From Kosakonia sp. SMBL-WEM22 (GTDB lineage Bacteria; Pseudomonadota; Gammaproteobacteria; Enterobacterales; Enterobacteriaceae): a stretch of DNA of 64,000 bases. Made by a program: the position numbers and the translations under genes. Under the pieces are notes generated by a model. That model was not told the DNA's origin, made no database searches, and saw only the letters and a program-made list of their open reading frames with translations. Each line of letters starts with the position of its first letter. Within the stretch, counting starts at the first letter, position 1. The stretch is from the NCBI RefSeq assembly GCF_014490785.1, contig NZ_CP051488.1, forward strand, positions 4,973,618-5,037,617. The letters run 5' to 3'. Shown here in pieces: positions 40,603-49,964 of this stretch.

Positions 40603-42708
40603 TTACTTCAGCGCCGCCTCCACCGCCGCGCTTTCCAGCTCCTTCCCTTCGCTGTTCACACTTTTTCCCTGCTTTATAAAATAGTTGGTGTTATCAATAT
40701 TGCCGATCACCGCATCGTCATAGCGCCCCGGCGCACTGCGCACCGATTTATTGCCGCGAAACACACCCTGCGTTGAGGCGTCGCCATACGGGCTGGGCCG
40801 GAAGATAAAATTGAAGCGCTGGTTATCAGCCGCAATATTGTTCTCTACCACCAGCTTGCCGGGATTAAAGTTATCGGTAAATCCATCAAGATGATTACCC
40901 ACCGCTTTGCTGTTACGGATCTGATGCGCTACCGGCTGCCCTTCCCCGCCGAGCTTAAAGCCGTTGCTGGTGTTGTTGCGGGCAATTGAACTCTCGATCA
41001 CCACTACCCCATTGGCACCATCTTCAATCTTGTTGAACAGGTCAAAACCGTCATCAATATTGTCATGGGCGTAGCAGCGGATCAGGCGGTTCCCCTCCCC
41101 TACGCGCATTTTCACCGCGAAGCCGTCGGCGTTAATCTTGCCCGGATCTTCATTACCCCATGACTCAGAATCGACCACCCGGTTATCGCTGGCCCACAGT
41201 GCTCGGCCAATCTTCTCCGGCGAGGAGATCTGAATGCCGGTGTCGTCATTACGCCAGGCGATCACCTTTTCAATCAGGTTATGGCTGCCCTGGATGCGCA
41301 GGCTCTTATCCGTCACCTCAATCCCTTTGATACGCCAGTAGCTGGCATCAAGCAGCAGGCCATGGATCACCGCTTTACCTTCCGCTTCCAGCGTCTTGCG
41401 CTGCTTGAGCAGACCGCTCGCCGTCAGCGGGATTTCGGTATAGGGGTAATCGCCGGCCTGCAGCACGATTTTGCCACCCGGCGGCAACAAGCGGATGGCC
41501 GTGGCGATATCCAGCGGTGCGGCGGCGGTACCTGACCCCTCTGCCGTACCCTGCGGCGCTACATGCAGCGTCAGCGCCACCGGGTCGATCTTCTCAACCT
41601 TTATCTGCTGAACAACAGGTTTACCTTCCGCTTTCGGCGTGAAGGTGAGCGCAAAGGTGGTGCTTTGCTTCAGCCGCGTCGGTAGGGTGTACATCTCACC
41701 AGCTTTTACCGGTTTCTCATTACCGATCACCACTTCATTCTCCCGTACGCTAAAGCTGCCATCGTAGTTGGCCCGTGCCTGGAGCAGATACTTCTCACTG
41801 CCGCTTTGCGCAGGTGAGGCAACCTGTACGACCACCGGCTGCGCGGGTGGCTGCCAGGGAGTAGAGGCCATCGTGTGAGCTTCTGAAGTGGTTAACGAGG
41901 CGTCGGTAACGGTGATCTTCGCATTACGTGAGGCGAAGAAGCCAACGTAGTAGTGCGCTTTATCCTGTGCCGCAATGAGATCGGCGCGTGGAACCTGCTG
42001 ACTCACCCAGCGATCGCTCCCGGCGGGTGCCCAACTGCTGATAAAGCCACTGTCCGTGCGCTCAAGCTTAAGCCGGAAGGTCGGGGTTTTTCGCAGATCC
42101 ACCTCTTCCTGATAGCTGGTTTTGACAATTGCCGCACCGGCATTGCCCCACGGCTGGGTGATGCCCTCCCGGCTGATGGTCTGCATTTTGACGCGGAAAT
42201 TATCCTTTTTGTCCTGCGTCATAATGGCGTTCATCACCATATTGGAGGCGGCAGGAAACTCTTCATACCCTTCTTTCAGCGGTTGCTGGCGCGCGGGACC
42301 GATCACATCGCGCACCAGTAAGCCCGCCCCCTCCTGAGCGGCAGGTTTCGCGCCATTTTCCGGGCCAAACTGATCGACAGTCACGGTCGCCTGTAGCGCA
42401 AAATTTTTGCCGACCGGCAGCGTTGTATAGAAGAAGGTCAGCCCATCATGGGCGTTGCCAATTTTGCCGCCGCGGCTCTCAAGGGTAATCGGCTTCGATA
42501 GATCGGCGCTCTGCTCGAGAGTCAGCTTTTTACCCGCAATTGTTACATCATTAACGCCAATCTTTTCGGCAAGCACGTTTGATGAGAAATTGAGGTCGGT
42601 CGACTGACCGAAAGTAATCGCTTTCCACTTTACTGTAGATTCAGCAAAGGTTGAGGCGCAGACAAGGGAACTGCATATCGCGAGAGCCAGAGGTATTTTA
42701 TAATTCAT
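40603..42708 (-). CDS. exported pectate lyase, polysaccharide lyase family 9
   Basis: This 701-residue protein has a signal peptide (MNYKIPLALA...STFA, about residues 1-22). An N-terminal beta-sandwich-like region extends to about 380 and a right-handed parallel beta-helix runs from there to about 690. The helix keeps the PL9 calcium cluster (INADGF, then DDGFDLFNK) and the catalytic Lys in NGFKLGG, as described for Dickeya Pel9A. It is expected to cleave polygalacturonate by beta-elimination. A KdgR-like palindrome lies just upstream. It interrupts the atpC-glmU neighbourhood and is an accessory acquisition. Periplasmic or secreted location is undecided. Confidence 0.85.
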   Translation of the reverse strand: MNYKIPLALAICSSLVCASTFAESTVKWKAITFGQSTDLNFSSNVLAEKIGVNDVTIAGKKLTLEQSADLSKPITLESRGGKIGNAHDGLTFFYTTLPVGKNFALQATVTVDQFGPENGAKPAAQEGAGLLVRDVIGPARQQPLKEGYEEFPAASNMVMNAIMTQDKKDNFRVKMQTISREGITQPWGNAGAAIVKTSYQEEVDLRKTPTFRLKLERTDSGFISSWAPAGSDRWVSQQVPRADLIAAQDKAHYYVGFFASRNAKITVTDASLTTSEAHTMASTPWQPPAQPVVVQVASPAQSGSEKYLLQARANYDGSFSVRENEVVIGNEKPVKAGEMYTLPTRLKQSTTFALTFTPKAEGKPVVQQIKVEKIDPVALTLHVAPQGTAEGSGTAAAPLDIATAIRLLPPGGKIVLQAGDYPYTEIPLTASGLLKQRKTLEAEGKAVIHGLLLDASYWRIKGIEVTDKSLRIQGSHNLIEKVIAWRNDDTGIQISSPEKIGRALWASDNRVVDSESWGNEDPGKINADGFAVKMRVGEGNRLIRCYAHDNIDDGFDLFNKIEDGANGVVVIESSIARNNTSNGFKLGGEGQPVAHQIRNSKAVGNHLDGFTDNFNPGKLVVENNIAADNQRFNFIFRPSPYGDASTQGVFRGNKSVRSAPGRYDDAVIGNIDNTNYFIKQGKSVNSEGKELESAAVEAALK

Positions 42709-42751
42709 TTTATTCTCCTGATGGATAATTGCCGTTTATTATCATCAATAT

Positions 42752-42764
42752 GAAACGGTGTTTC
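42752..42764. promoter_or_regulatory. KdgR-like operator
   Basis: GAAAC-GGT-GTTTC with a flanking T and T-rich end resembles the KdgR boxes (TGAAAC-N3-GTTTCA) of pectinolysis genes. It lies 44 bases upstream of the pectate lyase ATG, within the expected promoter region. The 42709-43051 stretch also holds the glmU promoter and no gene. Confidence 0.55.
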
Positions 42765-43051
42765 TTTTTTATGGCTCACACTCTTTGCTTAATAAAACAT
42801 CGTTTTGTTTTGTGCGATCTTTATTCAGGATGAAAAATAACAGCTAACTCATTGTATAAATGAGCAGCAGTGAAAAATGGAGCGACTTTCAGCCGGTAAA
42901 GTGCTTTACTTTGCCCGCAAAAGGCGCGCTACAGCGCTCTTTAAATGGAATATTGCGCGTTTCATCAGCACTCCATTTCATGCTACAAAATATGTAGTAT
43001 TTTCAATATGAAAGAGGTTAACTTCTTTCCCAAATAATAGTCAGGACGAAT

Positions 43052-44422
43052 ATGTTGAACGCAAAAATGAGCGTGGTGATCCTTGCGGCTGGCAAAGGCA
43101 CACGCATGTACTCCGATCTTCCCAAAGTGCTGCATACTCTTGCAGGTAAAGCGATGGTGCAGCATGTCATTGATGCTGCTACGAAATTGGGTGCGGATCA
43201 TGTTCATCTCGTATACGGCCACGGTGGCGAACTGCTTAAACAGCGCCTCGTAGACGACAAACTTAACTGGGTGCTGCAAGCAGAACAGCTCGGCACCGGT
43301 CACGCCATGCAGCAGGCTGCCCCCTTCTTTGCTGATGATGAAGATATTTTAATGCTCTACGGTGATGTGCCGCTCATCTCCGTCGAAACGCTTGAGCGCC
43401 TGCGTGCAGCTAAACCGCAAGGCGGTATCGGTCTGCTTACTGTCAGACTCGATGATCCGACCGGCTACGGTCGCATAACTCGTGAAAACGGCGTGGTCAC
43501 TGGCATCGTTGAACAGAAAGATGCCACTGAAGTCCAGCGGCTGATTAACGAGATCAATACCGGCATCCTGATCGCCAACGGCGCAGATCTGAAGCGCTGG
43601 CTCGCGAAGTTAACCAATAATAATGCGCAGGGTGAATACTACATCACTGACATTATCAGCCTGGCTTATCACGAAGGGCGTGAAATTGCCGCCGTTCACC
43701 CGCAGCGCTTAAGCGAAGTGGAAGGCGTAAATAACCGTCTGCAGCTCTCCCGTCTGGAGCGTGCGTACCAGGCTGAACAGGCAGAAAAACTGCTGCTGGC
43801 AGGCGTGATGCTGCGCGATCCGGCGCGTTTCGATCTGCGCGGCACGCTCTCGCATGGCCGCGATGTTGAGATCGACACTAACGTGATTATCGAAGGCAAC
43901 GTTACGTTGGGTGACCGCGTGAAAATTGGCGCAGGCGTGATCCTGAAGAACTGCGTGATTGGCGATGATTGCGAGATCAGCCCCTACAGCGTGGTGGAAG
44001 ATGCCCGTCTGGCAGCGGAATGCACCATCGGCCCGTTCGCCCGTTTACGTCCGGGCGCCGAGCTGCTTGCTGGCGCGCACGTCGGCAACTTTGTCGAGAT
44101 GAAAAAAGCGCGTCTCGGCAAAGGCTCGAAAGCGGGTCATTTGACTTATCTGGGCGACGCGGAGATTGGCGATAACGTTAACGTCGGTGCAGGAGTGATT
44201 ACCTGTAACTACGACGGTGCCAATAAATTCAAAACCATCATTGGTGATGATGTGTTTGTCGGCTCCGATACGCAGCTGGTGGCACCGGTTACGGTTGCAA
44301 AAGGGGCGACTATCGCCGCAGGCACCACCGTTACCCGTGATATCGCTGAAAACGAGCTGGTGTTAAGCCGTGTGCCGCAGGTGCATAAGCAGGGCTGGCA
44401 ACGCCCGGTGAAAAAGAAGTAA
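43052..44422 (+). CDS. glmU: bifunctional GlmU: GlcNAc-1-P uridyltransferase / GlcN-1-P acetyltransferase
   Basis: This 456-residue cytoplasmic enzyme makes UDP-GlcNAc for peptidoglycan and LPS. The N-terminal pyrophosphorylase has LAAGKGTRMYSDLPKVLH near residues 11-28. The C-terminal left-handed beta-helix carries the acetyltransferase region with KAGHLTYLGDAEIG. It precedes glmS, as in the E. coli glmUS operon, whose mRNA is processed by RNase E at the glmU stop. Confidence 0.97.
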   Translation: MLNAKMSVVILAAGKGTRMYSDLPKVLHTLAGKAMVQHVIDAATKLGADHVHLVYGHGGELLKQRLVDDKLNWVLQAEQLGTGHAMQQAAPFFADDEDILMLYGDVPLISVETLERLRAAKPQGGIGLLTVRLDDPTGYGRITRENGVVTGIVEQKDATEVQRLINEINTGILIANGADLKRWLAKLTNNNAQGEYYITDIISLAYHEGREIAAVHPQRLSEVEGVNNRLQLSRLERAYQAEQAEKLLLAGVMLRDPARFDLRGTLSHGRDVEIDTNVIIEGNVTLGDRVKIGAGVILKNCVIGDDCEISPYSVVEDARLAAECTIGPFARLRPGAELLAGAHVGNFVEMKKARLGKGSKAGHLTYLGDAEIGDNVNVGAGVITCNYDGANKFKTIIGDDVFVGSDTQLVAPVTVAKGATIAAGTTVTRDIAENELVLSRVPQVHKQGWQRPVKKK

Positions 44423-44430
44423 AGCAATAA

Positions 44431-44460
44431 GACCGGATAGGCTCAGCGCTGTCCGGCATA
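44431..44460. repeat. REP-like hairpin between glmU and glmS
   Basis: CCGGATAGGC...GCTGTCCGG forms an imperfect stem typical of a REP unit. The remaining leader to 44666 would carry the glmS 5' region targeted by the GlmZ small RNA in E. coli. The pairing site was not resolved here. Confidence 0.5.
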
Positions 44461-44666
44461 GATTCAGGGATGAGGGGAAGATAATCCTCCGCCCGTCAGG
44501 CAGTACTTATAACAATAACCCCACTCTCTACAAGGCTCGGGGCGTCCGCAAAGCGGACACGTACACGGAATGATTCGCGGCACCGCACAACGGCGGCCCG
44601 ATTAGCGACGTGTAAACAGGTTGACCGACAACAAAAGGCATAATGCCAAAATCGGAATCAAAAACT

Positions 44667-46496
44667 ATGTGTGGAATTGTAGGCGCAGTCGCGCAGCGTG
44701 ATGTTGCAGAAATTCTTCTCGAAGGTTTACGTCGCCTCGAATACCGTGGCTATGACTCTGCCGGTCTGGCAGTGGTCGACAATGAAGGTCATATGACCCG
44801 TCTGCGTCGCCTCGGCAAAGTGCAGATGCTCTCGCAGGCGGCGGAAGATCATCCGCTGCATGGCGGTACCGGTATCGCGCACACCCGTTGGGCGACCCAT
44901 GGCGAACCGTCGGAAGGAAACGCGCATCCGCACGTTTCTGAACATATCGTTGTCGTGCATAACGGCATCATCGAAAACCATGAACCGCTGCGCGAAGCGC
45001 TGAAAGCGCGCGGGTATGTGTTTGTCTCCGAAACCGACACCGAAGTGATTGCTCACCTGGTGCACTGGGAGCTGGAGCAGGGCGGTACGCTGCGTGAAGC
45101 GGTACTGCGCACCATCCCGCAGTTACGCGGTGCCTACGGTACGGTGATCATAGATACCCGTCATCCCGAGACCCTGCTGGCCGCGCGCTCTGGTAGCCCG
45201 CTGGTTATTGGTCTCGGTATGGGTGAAAACTTTATCGCCTCTGACCAGCTGGCACTGCTGCCGGTTACCCGTCGTTTTATCTTCCTCGAAGAGGGTGATA
45301 TTGCAGAAGTGACCCGCCGTAGCGTGACGGTGTTTGATAAATCTGGCGTGGAAACCAAACGCCCGGATATCGAATCCAATCTGCAGTATGATGCGGGCGA
45401 TAAAGGTATCTATCGCCACTACATGCAGAAAGAGATCTACGAACAGCCAAACGCCATCAAAAACACTCTGACTGGTCGCATCAGCCATGGCGAAGTCGAT
45501 CTCAGCGAGCTGGGGCCGAATGCCAACGAACTGCTGTCGAAAGTCGAACATATCCAGATTGTTGCCTGCGGTACCTCTTATAACTCCGGTATGGTTTCAC
45601 GCTACTGGTTTGAATCGCTGGCCGGCGTGCCGTGCGATGTCGAGATTGCTTCCGAGTTCCGCTACCGCAAATCTGCCGTGCGCCGTAACAGCCTGATGAT
45701 TACCCTTTCGCAGTCTGGTGAGACGGCCGATACGCTGGCGGCGCTGCGTCTGTCGAAAGAGCTGGGTTACCTGGGATCGCTGGCGATCTGTAACGTGCCG
45801 GGCTCCTCGCTGGTGCGTGAATCGGATCTGGCGATGATGACTAAAGCCGGTACCGAAATCGGTGTTGCCTCAACCAAAGCCTTCACCACGCAGTTAACGG
45901 TGCTGCTGATGCTGGTGGCGAAACTGAGCCGCCTGAAAGGGCAGGATGCAGCGATTGAGCACGATATCGTGCACGGTTTGCAGGCGCTGCCGAACCGCAT
46001 CGAGCAGATGCTGTCGCAGGATAAACGCATTGAAGCGCTGGCAGAGGACTTCTCTGACAAGCATCACGCGCTGTTCCTCGGTCGTGGCGATCAGTACCCG
46101 ATCGCGCTGGAAGGCGCGCTGAAGCTGAAAGAGATCTCCTATATTCACGCCGAAGCCTACGCCGCAGGTGAGCTGAAACATGGCCCGCTGGCGCTGATTG
46201 ACGCTGATATGCCGGTTATCGTGGTGGCACCGAACAACGAACTGCTGGAAAAACTGAAATCTAACATCGAAGAAGTGCGCGCCCGCGGCGGCGTGCTGTA
46301 TGTCTTCGCCGATCAGGATGCCGGTTTCACCAGCAGCGACAACATGCACATCATTGATATGCCGCACGTGGAAGAGACGATTGCACCGATCTTCTACACC
46401 GTGCCGCTGCAGCTGCTGGCCTACCACGTCGCGCTGATTAAAGGCACCGACGTTGACCAGCCGCGCAACCTGGCAAAATCAGTAACGGTGGAATAA
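44667..46496 (+). CDS. glmS: glutamine-fructose-6-phosphate aminotransferase GlmS
   Basis: This 609-residue enzyme forms glucosamine-6-phosphate from fructose-6-phosphate and glutamine. The catalytic Cys follows the initiator Met (MCGIVGAV), starting the class II glutaminase domain. Two SIS domains follow, with SQSGETADT near residue 350. The frame opens eight codons upstream, but the exposed N-terminal Cys requires the start at 44667. The 3' end of this gene is the TnsD recognition site for Tn7-type elements. Confidence 0.97.
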   Translation: MCGIVGAVAQRDVAEILLEGLRRLEYRGYDSAGLAVVDNEGHMTRLRRLGKVQMLSQAAEDHPLHGGTGIAHTRWATHGEPSEGNAHPHVSEHIVVVHNGIIENHEPLREALKARGYVFVSETDTEVIAHLVHWELEQGGTLREAVLRTIPQLRGAYGTVIIDTRHPETLLAARSGSPLVIGLGMGENFIASDQLALLPVTRRFIFLEEGDIAEVTRRSVTVFDKSGVETKRPDIESNLQYDAGDKGIYRHYMQKEIYEQPNAIKNTLTGRISHGEVDLSELGPNANELLSKVEHIQIVACGTSYNSGMVSRYWFESLAGVPCDVEIASEFRYRKSAVRRNSLMITLSQSGETADTLAALRLSKELGYLGSLAICNVPGSSLVRESDLAMMTKAGTEIGVASTKAFTTQLTVLLMLVAKLSRLKGQDAAIEHDIVHGLQALPNRIEQMLSQDKRIEALAEDFSDKHHALFLGRGDQYPIALEGALKLKEISYIHAEAYAAGELKHGPLALIDADMPVIVVAPNNELLEKLKSNIEEVRARGGVLYVFADQDAGFTSSDNMHIIDMPHVEETIAPIFYTVPLQLLAYHVALIKGTDVDQPRNLAKSVTVE

Positions 46497-46554
46497 TCCT
46501 AAACTAGCGTCATCTGCCCATCAGGAGGGTGACGTTAACCTTAGTGTAAATAAG

Positions 46555-46593
46555 TCCGGATATGCTCCTGAAAAAAGCATACCGGATTTTTTT
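46555..46593 (+). terminator. glmS terminator abutting vgrG
   Basis: TCCGGATATGCT pairs with AGCATACCGGA and is followed by seven T. The next base is the A of the vgrG ATG, so the T-run occupies the space where a ribosome-binding site would be. Confidence 0.8.
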
Positions 46594-48855
46594 ATGTCTC
46601 AAATTCGCATCACGGTTAACCTGGCTGCCGCGCCTGACCTGCTTTTCTGGAAAATGTCCGGCAGTGAATCGCTCTCTGAGCCTTTTGAGTATGCGCTTAC
46701 GCTGCTGGGTGAAGATGCGAGAATCGACCGAAGCCAGATCCTCGGACAGCCCATCACCGTGGATATTCCCGCGCAGGGCGGCGCGGTAAGGCGTTATATC
46801 AATGGCAGGGTGACCAGCGTGGCCGTCTCCTCCGTTGCGCTATCCGGCGAGCGGTACGCCGCCTATCAGCTCAGCGTTGAGTCCGATATCTGGCCAATGC
46901 GGCTGGCGCGCGATATGCGTATCTTTCAGGCGCAAACCATCCCGCAGATTGTGCAGACCATGCTGTCCGAACAGGGCGTGAAAGTAGACGATCAGCTGAC
47001 GCAAAGTTACCGGGTATGGGAATATTGCGTGCAGTACCAGGAGAGCAGCCTGGATTTCATCTGCCGCCTGATGGAGCTGGAAGGGATCAGTTGGTATTTC
47101 CGCCACCAGTCGGATAGCCACACGCTGGTGCTGGCAGATGCCGGGACCGCTTTTCCTTCTGCGCCGGGTTATGAGGTGATCCCCTATATTCAAACCGCCG
47201 CAGGCGGCGTGGCAGATTATGAAGGCATCAGCCAATGGTCGCTGCACGATCGCGTCACGCCGGGGCTTTTTAGCACCGAAGATTATGATTTTCGTAAGCC
47301 CAACGCCTGGCTGTTTCAGGCGAGGCAGAATCCCGTCTCCCCCTCTCCCGGGCAAATTGATGTCTATGAGTGGCCCGGTCGTTTTGTCGAGCAAAATGAT
47401 GGCGAATATTATGCCCGTATTAAGCAGGAGCGCTGGCGGGTCGAGCATCAACAGATCTCCGCTACCGCCACGGCAAGCGGTATTGCCGCCGGGCATACCT
47501 TCCAGTTAACCCATGCGCCGTTTGCGCAGGATAACGGGCGTTATCTGGTGACAAAAACCGTGCTGCACATTGAGGAGAACCGCTATGCCAGCGGTGATGA
47601 GGGTGCCAGCTCGCGGCTCATCAGCTTCAGCGTTATTCCCGCGTCCCTGGTGTATCGCCCGGAGCAGCGAACGGCCTGGCCTCGCACCTATGGCCCGCAG
47701 ACTGCCCGCGTTGTCGGCCCCGCTGGCGAGACGATATGGACCGATAAATATGGCCGTATCAAGGTGAAATTCCATTGGGATCGGCTGGGCAAGAGCGATG
47801 AAACCAGCTCCTGCTGGGTGCGCGTCTCCAGCGCGTGGGCGGGGCAGGGATTCGGTGGCGTGCAGATCCCGCGTGTTGGTGATGAAGTGGTGATTGATTT
47901 TATTAATGGCGATCCCGACCGTCCCATCGTCACCGGGCGCGTCTACAACGATACCAATATGCCGCCATGGGCGTTACCCGCCGCCGCCACGGTGATGGGG
48001 TTTATGACGCGCTCGAAAACCGGAAGTTGTGACAATGCCAGCTATCTGCTGTTTGAGGATAAGCTCGGCGTTGAGCGGGTCGATATGCATGCCGAAAAGG
48101 ATATGAATATCTCCGTTGAGAATAACCAGGTGATTACCGTTGGTGGCAACAGAAGCCTGACGGTGTCGGGTGAGCTTGCCGATAAGGTGACGAAAAAGGC
48201 GGATTTTACATACCACGCCACCCGCACCACGCTGGTGGAGCAGAAGGACACGCGCACGGTGAATAATGGCGAAGAGCTAACGGTCACCAATGGCCGCGTG
48301 AAGAGCGTCACCAGCGGGGGGGAGAGAGTGACGATTAAAGGGGGATGCGTTGAGGAGATTGAAGGGGCAGCTTCACAACATGTCACTGCGTTAGTGAGTT
48401 ATACCTTTGATAGCGGCGTCACTTCGACCATTACCGGCAATCGTAACGAGCAGATTTCTCAACACCTGACGCAGACTATCCAGGGAAATAGCGCAATCAC
48501 TATTAACGGCAGGTGGGATCAGACCGTTGCCGCAGGGGCGAAAATCTACTCGCCGAAAACGATCACCATTGAGAGCGCTGAGAAGGTACATATTAAGACG
48601 CCGCATGCGTTTGAATATAAAGATCATAAAGAGACGGCATCGCTTTTCTCTTTTGATTTCACCGCCCTCAAAGTGGTCACCGAAGGCTCTTCATTTACCC
48701 TATCAGCGATAAGCAAGGTGGGCTTAACGAGCCTGAAGTTCGATAAATCCGCATTTGATTTAGCCTCGCACGAAGGGCGCGTCGCATTTGGCAAAGCGAT
48801 GATGCAGTATGGCCAGGTCATGGCGTCGGTTCATGGCTTAACGATGTTTATGTAA
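46594..48855 (+). CDS. vgrG: type VI secretion system tip protein VgrG
   Basis: This 753-residue spike protein has a gp27-like N-terminal region (about 1-380) and a gp5-like OB fold with the VgrG motif IPRVGDEVVIDFINGDPDRPIVTGRVYN near residues 425-450. Repetitive beta-helix sequence follows (GGNRSLTVSG, TGNRNEQIS). The last 80 residues are non-repetitive and show no recognisable effector domain. No other type VI gene lies in the window, so it is an orphan. No Shine-Dalgarno sequence is visible before the ATG. A later ATG at residue 21 would cut into the conserved N-terminus. Confidence 0.88.
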   Translation: MSQIRITVNLAAAPDLLFWKMSGSESLSEPFEYALTLLGEDARIDRSQILGQPITVDIPAQGGAVRRYINGRVTSVAVSSVALSGERYAAYQLSVESDIWPMRLARDMRIFQAQTIPQIVQTMLSEQGVKVDDQLTQSYRVWEYCVQYQESSLDFICRLMELEGISWYFRHQSDSHTLVLADAGTAFPSAPGYEVIPYIQTAAGGVADYEGISQWSLHDRVTPGLFSTEDYDFRKPNAWLFQARQNPVSPSPGQIDVYEWPGRFVEQNDGEYYARIKQERWRVEHQQISATATASGIAAGHTFQLTHAPFAQDNGRYLVTKTVLHIEENRYASGDEGASSRLISFSVIPASLVYRPEQRTAWPRTYGPQTARVVGPAGETIWTDKYGRIKVKFHWDRLGKSDETSSCWVRVSSAWAGQGFGGVQIPRVGDEVVIDFINGDPDRPIVTGRVYNDTNMPPWALPAAATVMGFMTRSKTGSCDNASYLLFEDKLGVERVDMHAEKDMNISVENNQVITVGGNRSLTVSGELADKVTKKADFTYHATRTTLVEQKDTRTVNNGEELTVTNGRVKSVTSGGERVTIKGGCVEEIEGAASQHVTALVSYTFDSGVTSTITGNRNEQISQHLTQTIQGNSAITINGRWDQTVAAGAKIYSPKTITIESAEKVHIKTPHAFEYKDHKETASLFSFDFTALKVVTEGSSFTLSAISKVGLTSLKFDKSAFDLASHEGRVAFGKAMMQYGQVMASVHGLTMFM

Positions 48856-48865
48856 GGGATTGAAT

Positions 48866-49213
48866 ATGAAGATTGCGATCGCTTTTTCTGTCCTCTTTAT
48901 CGTAGGGATGATCGCCTACATCGTTTACCTGTTTAACCGCGATCACCGCATCCAGACGCAGGGACGGGACCTACAGGCGACCATCGAAGAGGTGAGCTAT
49001 ATCAGCTCCAATGATAACGGGACACAAAATATTCGTTACCGGCTGGCGATTCACGATGGGAGCGTGACGCGCTCGGTCGAGGGGAAAGAGACCATTGCTG
49101 CGTTCAACGCGCCGAAAATGCAGAAAGGGCAGAAGGTCGATATTAAGTACCTGGATGACCAGCATATTCTGTTTATTTTTGATAAGCAGGCATCGTCGGC
49201 GAACCCGGGATAA
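48866..49213 (+). CDS. small membrane-anchored protein, DUF3592-like
   Basis: This 115-residue protein has one N-terminal membrane helix (about residues 3-22) and a C-terminal soluble beta-rich domain. The pattern of that domain (LQATIEEVSYI...KGQKVDIKYLDD) resembles DUF3592. AGGGA at 48855-48859 fits the ATG at 48866 rather than the TTG at 48860. It begins 10 bases after vgrG and is probably co-transcribed. Its role is unknown; a VgrG-associated immunity or accessory function is only a guess from position. Confidence 0.65.
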   Translation: MKIAIAFSVLFIVGMIAYIVYLFNRDHRIQTQGRDLQATIEEVSYISSNDNGTQNIRYRLAIHDGSVTRSVEGKETIAAFNAPKMQKGQKVDIKYLDDQHILFIFDKQASSANPG

Positions 49214-49257
49214 TGAGGGATGGAAAAGAGGCTGCCGGGCGGCAACCTCTGTAAATC

Positions 49258-49647
49258 TTATTTCACTTTTCGGCTCAGCTCATCAAGCTGCTTCTCAAGG
49301 GTGCTAATACTGCGCTGCATATCATCGACTTTACGGCTGAGATCGTCATTATTTCTTTTCAGCTCATCCCTTTCGCGGCCGAGCTTTTCAAGGTCACTTT
49401 CCATATCTTTAATTTTTCCCTGCTGCTTAGGGTAATCGCGCTGAATCTCGGAAAGGGTTCTTGCGCTAAGGCCAGATGCCGTTGAGATATACGCTTTCCC
49501 CCCAGAAGATGAGCCACTTTCATAGGTCATAATTGCATCGCCACTAACCTGGCTGGACATCATATATACGGGAGATTCTGATGCCTGGCTGAAGGTAGCG
49601 GGTAACAACGTTAGCAATCCTGTCGCGAAAACAACCGATCTGTTCAT
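49258..49647 (-). CDS. hypothetical exported coiled-coil protein
   Basis: This 129-residue protein has a signal peptide (MNRSVVFATGLLTLLPATFSQA, about 1-23) and a short Ser/Gly-rich segment. A long C-terminal heptad region (about residues 60-125, IKDMESDLEKLGRERDEL and onward) predicts a coiled coil. AAGGA favours ATG 49647 over 49653. It shows no Cys or lipobox. I do not recognise a family. A periplasmic oligomer is likely. Confidence 0.6.
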   Translation of the reverse strand: MNRSVVFATGLLTLLPATFSQASESPVYMMSSQVSGDAIMTYESGSSSGGKAYISTASGLSARTLSEIQRDYPKQQGKIKDMESDLEKLGRERDELKRNNDDLSRKVDDMQRSISTLEKQLDELSRKVK

Positions 49648-49964
49648 ACTCATCCTTAGTGTCCACTCTGTGTGGTGTTAACGACGCTATATATATATGA
49701 AAACCAGAGTTTGTCTCCTACCTCTTTTCAGTAGCGTTGAAGGGTAAAAAATCAGCGTCGGATGATTGTGAAGTGCGTGGGAAAGCGCGTGGCAGAGGCG
49801 GCGTTTTTGCGTAAATTTTATTCGGTCAGGGCGAGCAGCCTCGCCTTTTCAGCTACATTTGGATTGTCATAAAAATAAAACATCAGAGAATTGTTAAGGT
49901 GTTATCTAACCTTAATGCTTTGATTTTTTTATCTAATAAATATTGTTGCTGCGAAAAGCTGTCG

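Noticed and set aside
44423..44666. glmS ribozyme riboswitch
   Set aside because: That element is typical of Gram-positive bacteria. This leader lacks its pattern, and enterobacteria use GlmZ/GlmY instead.
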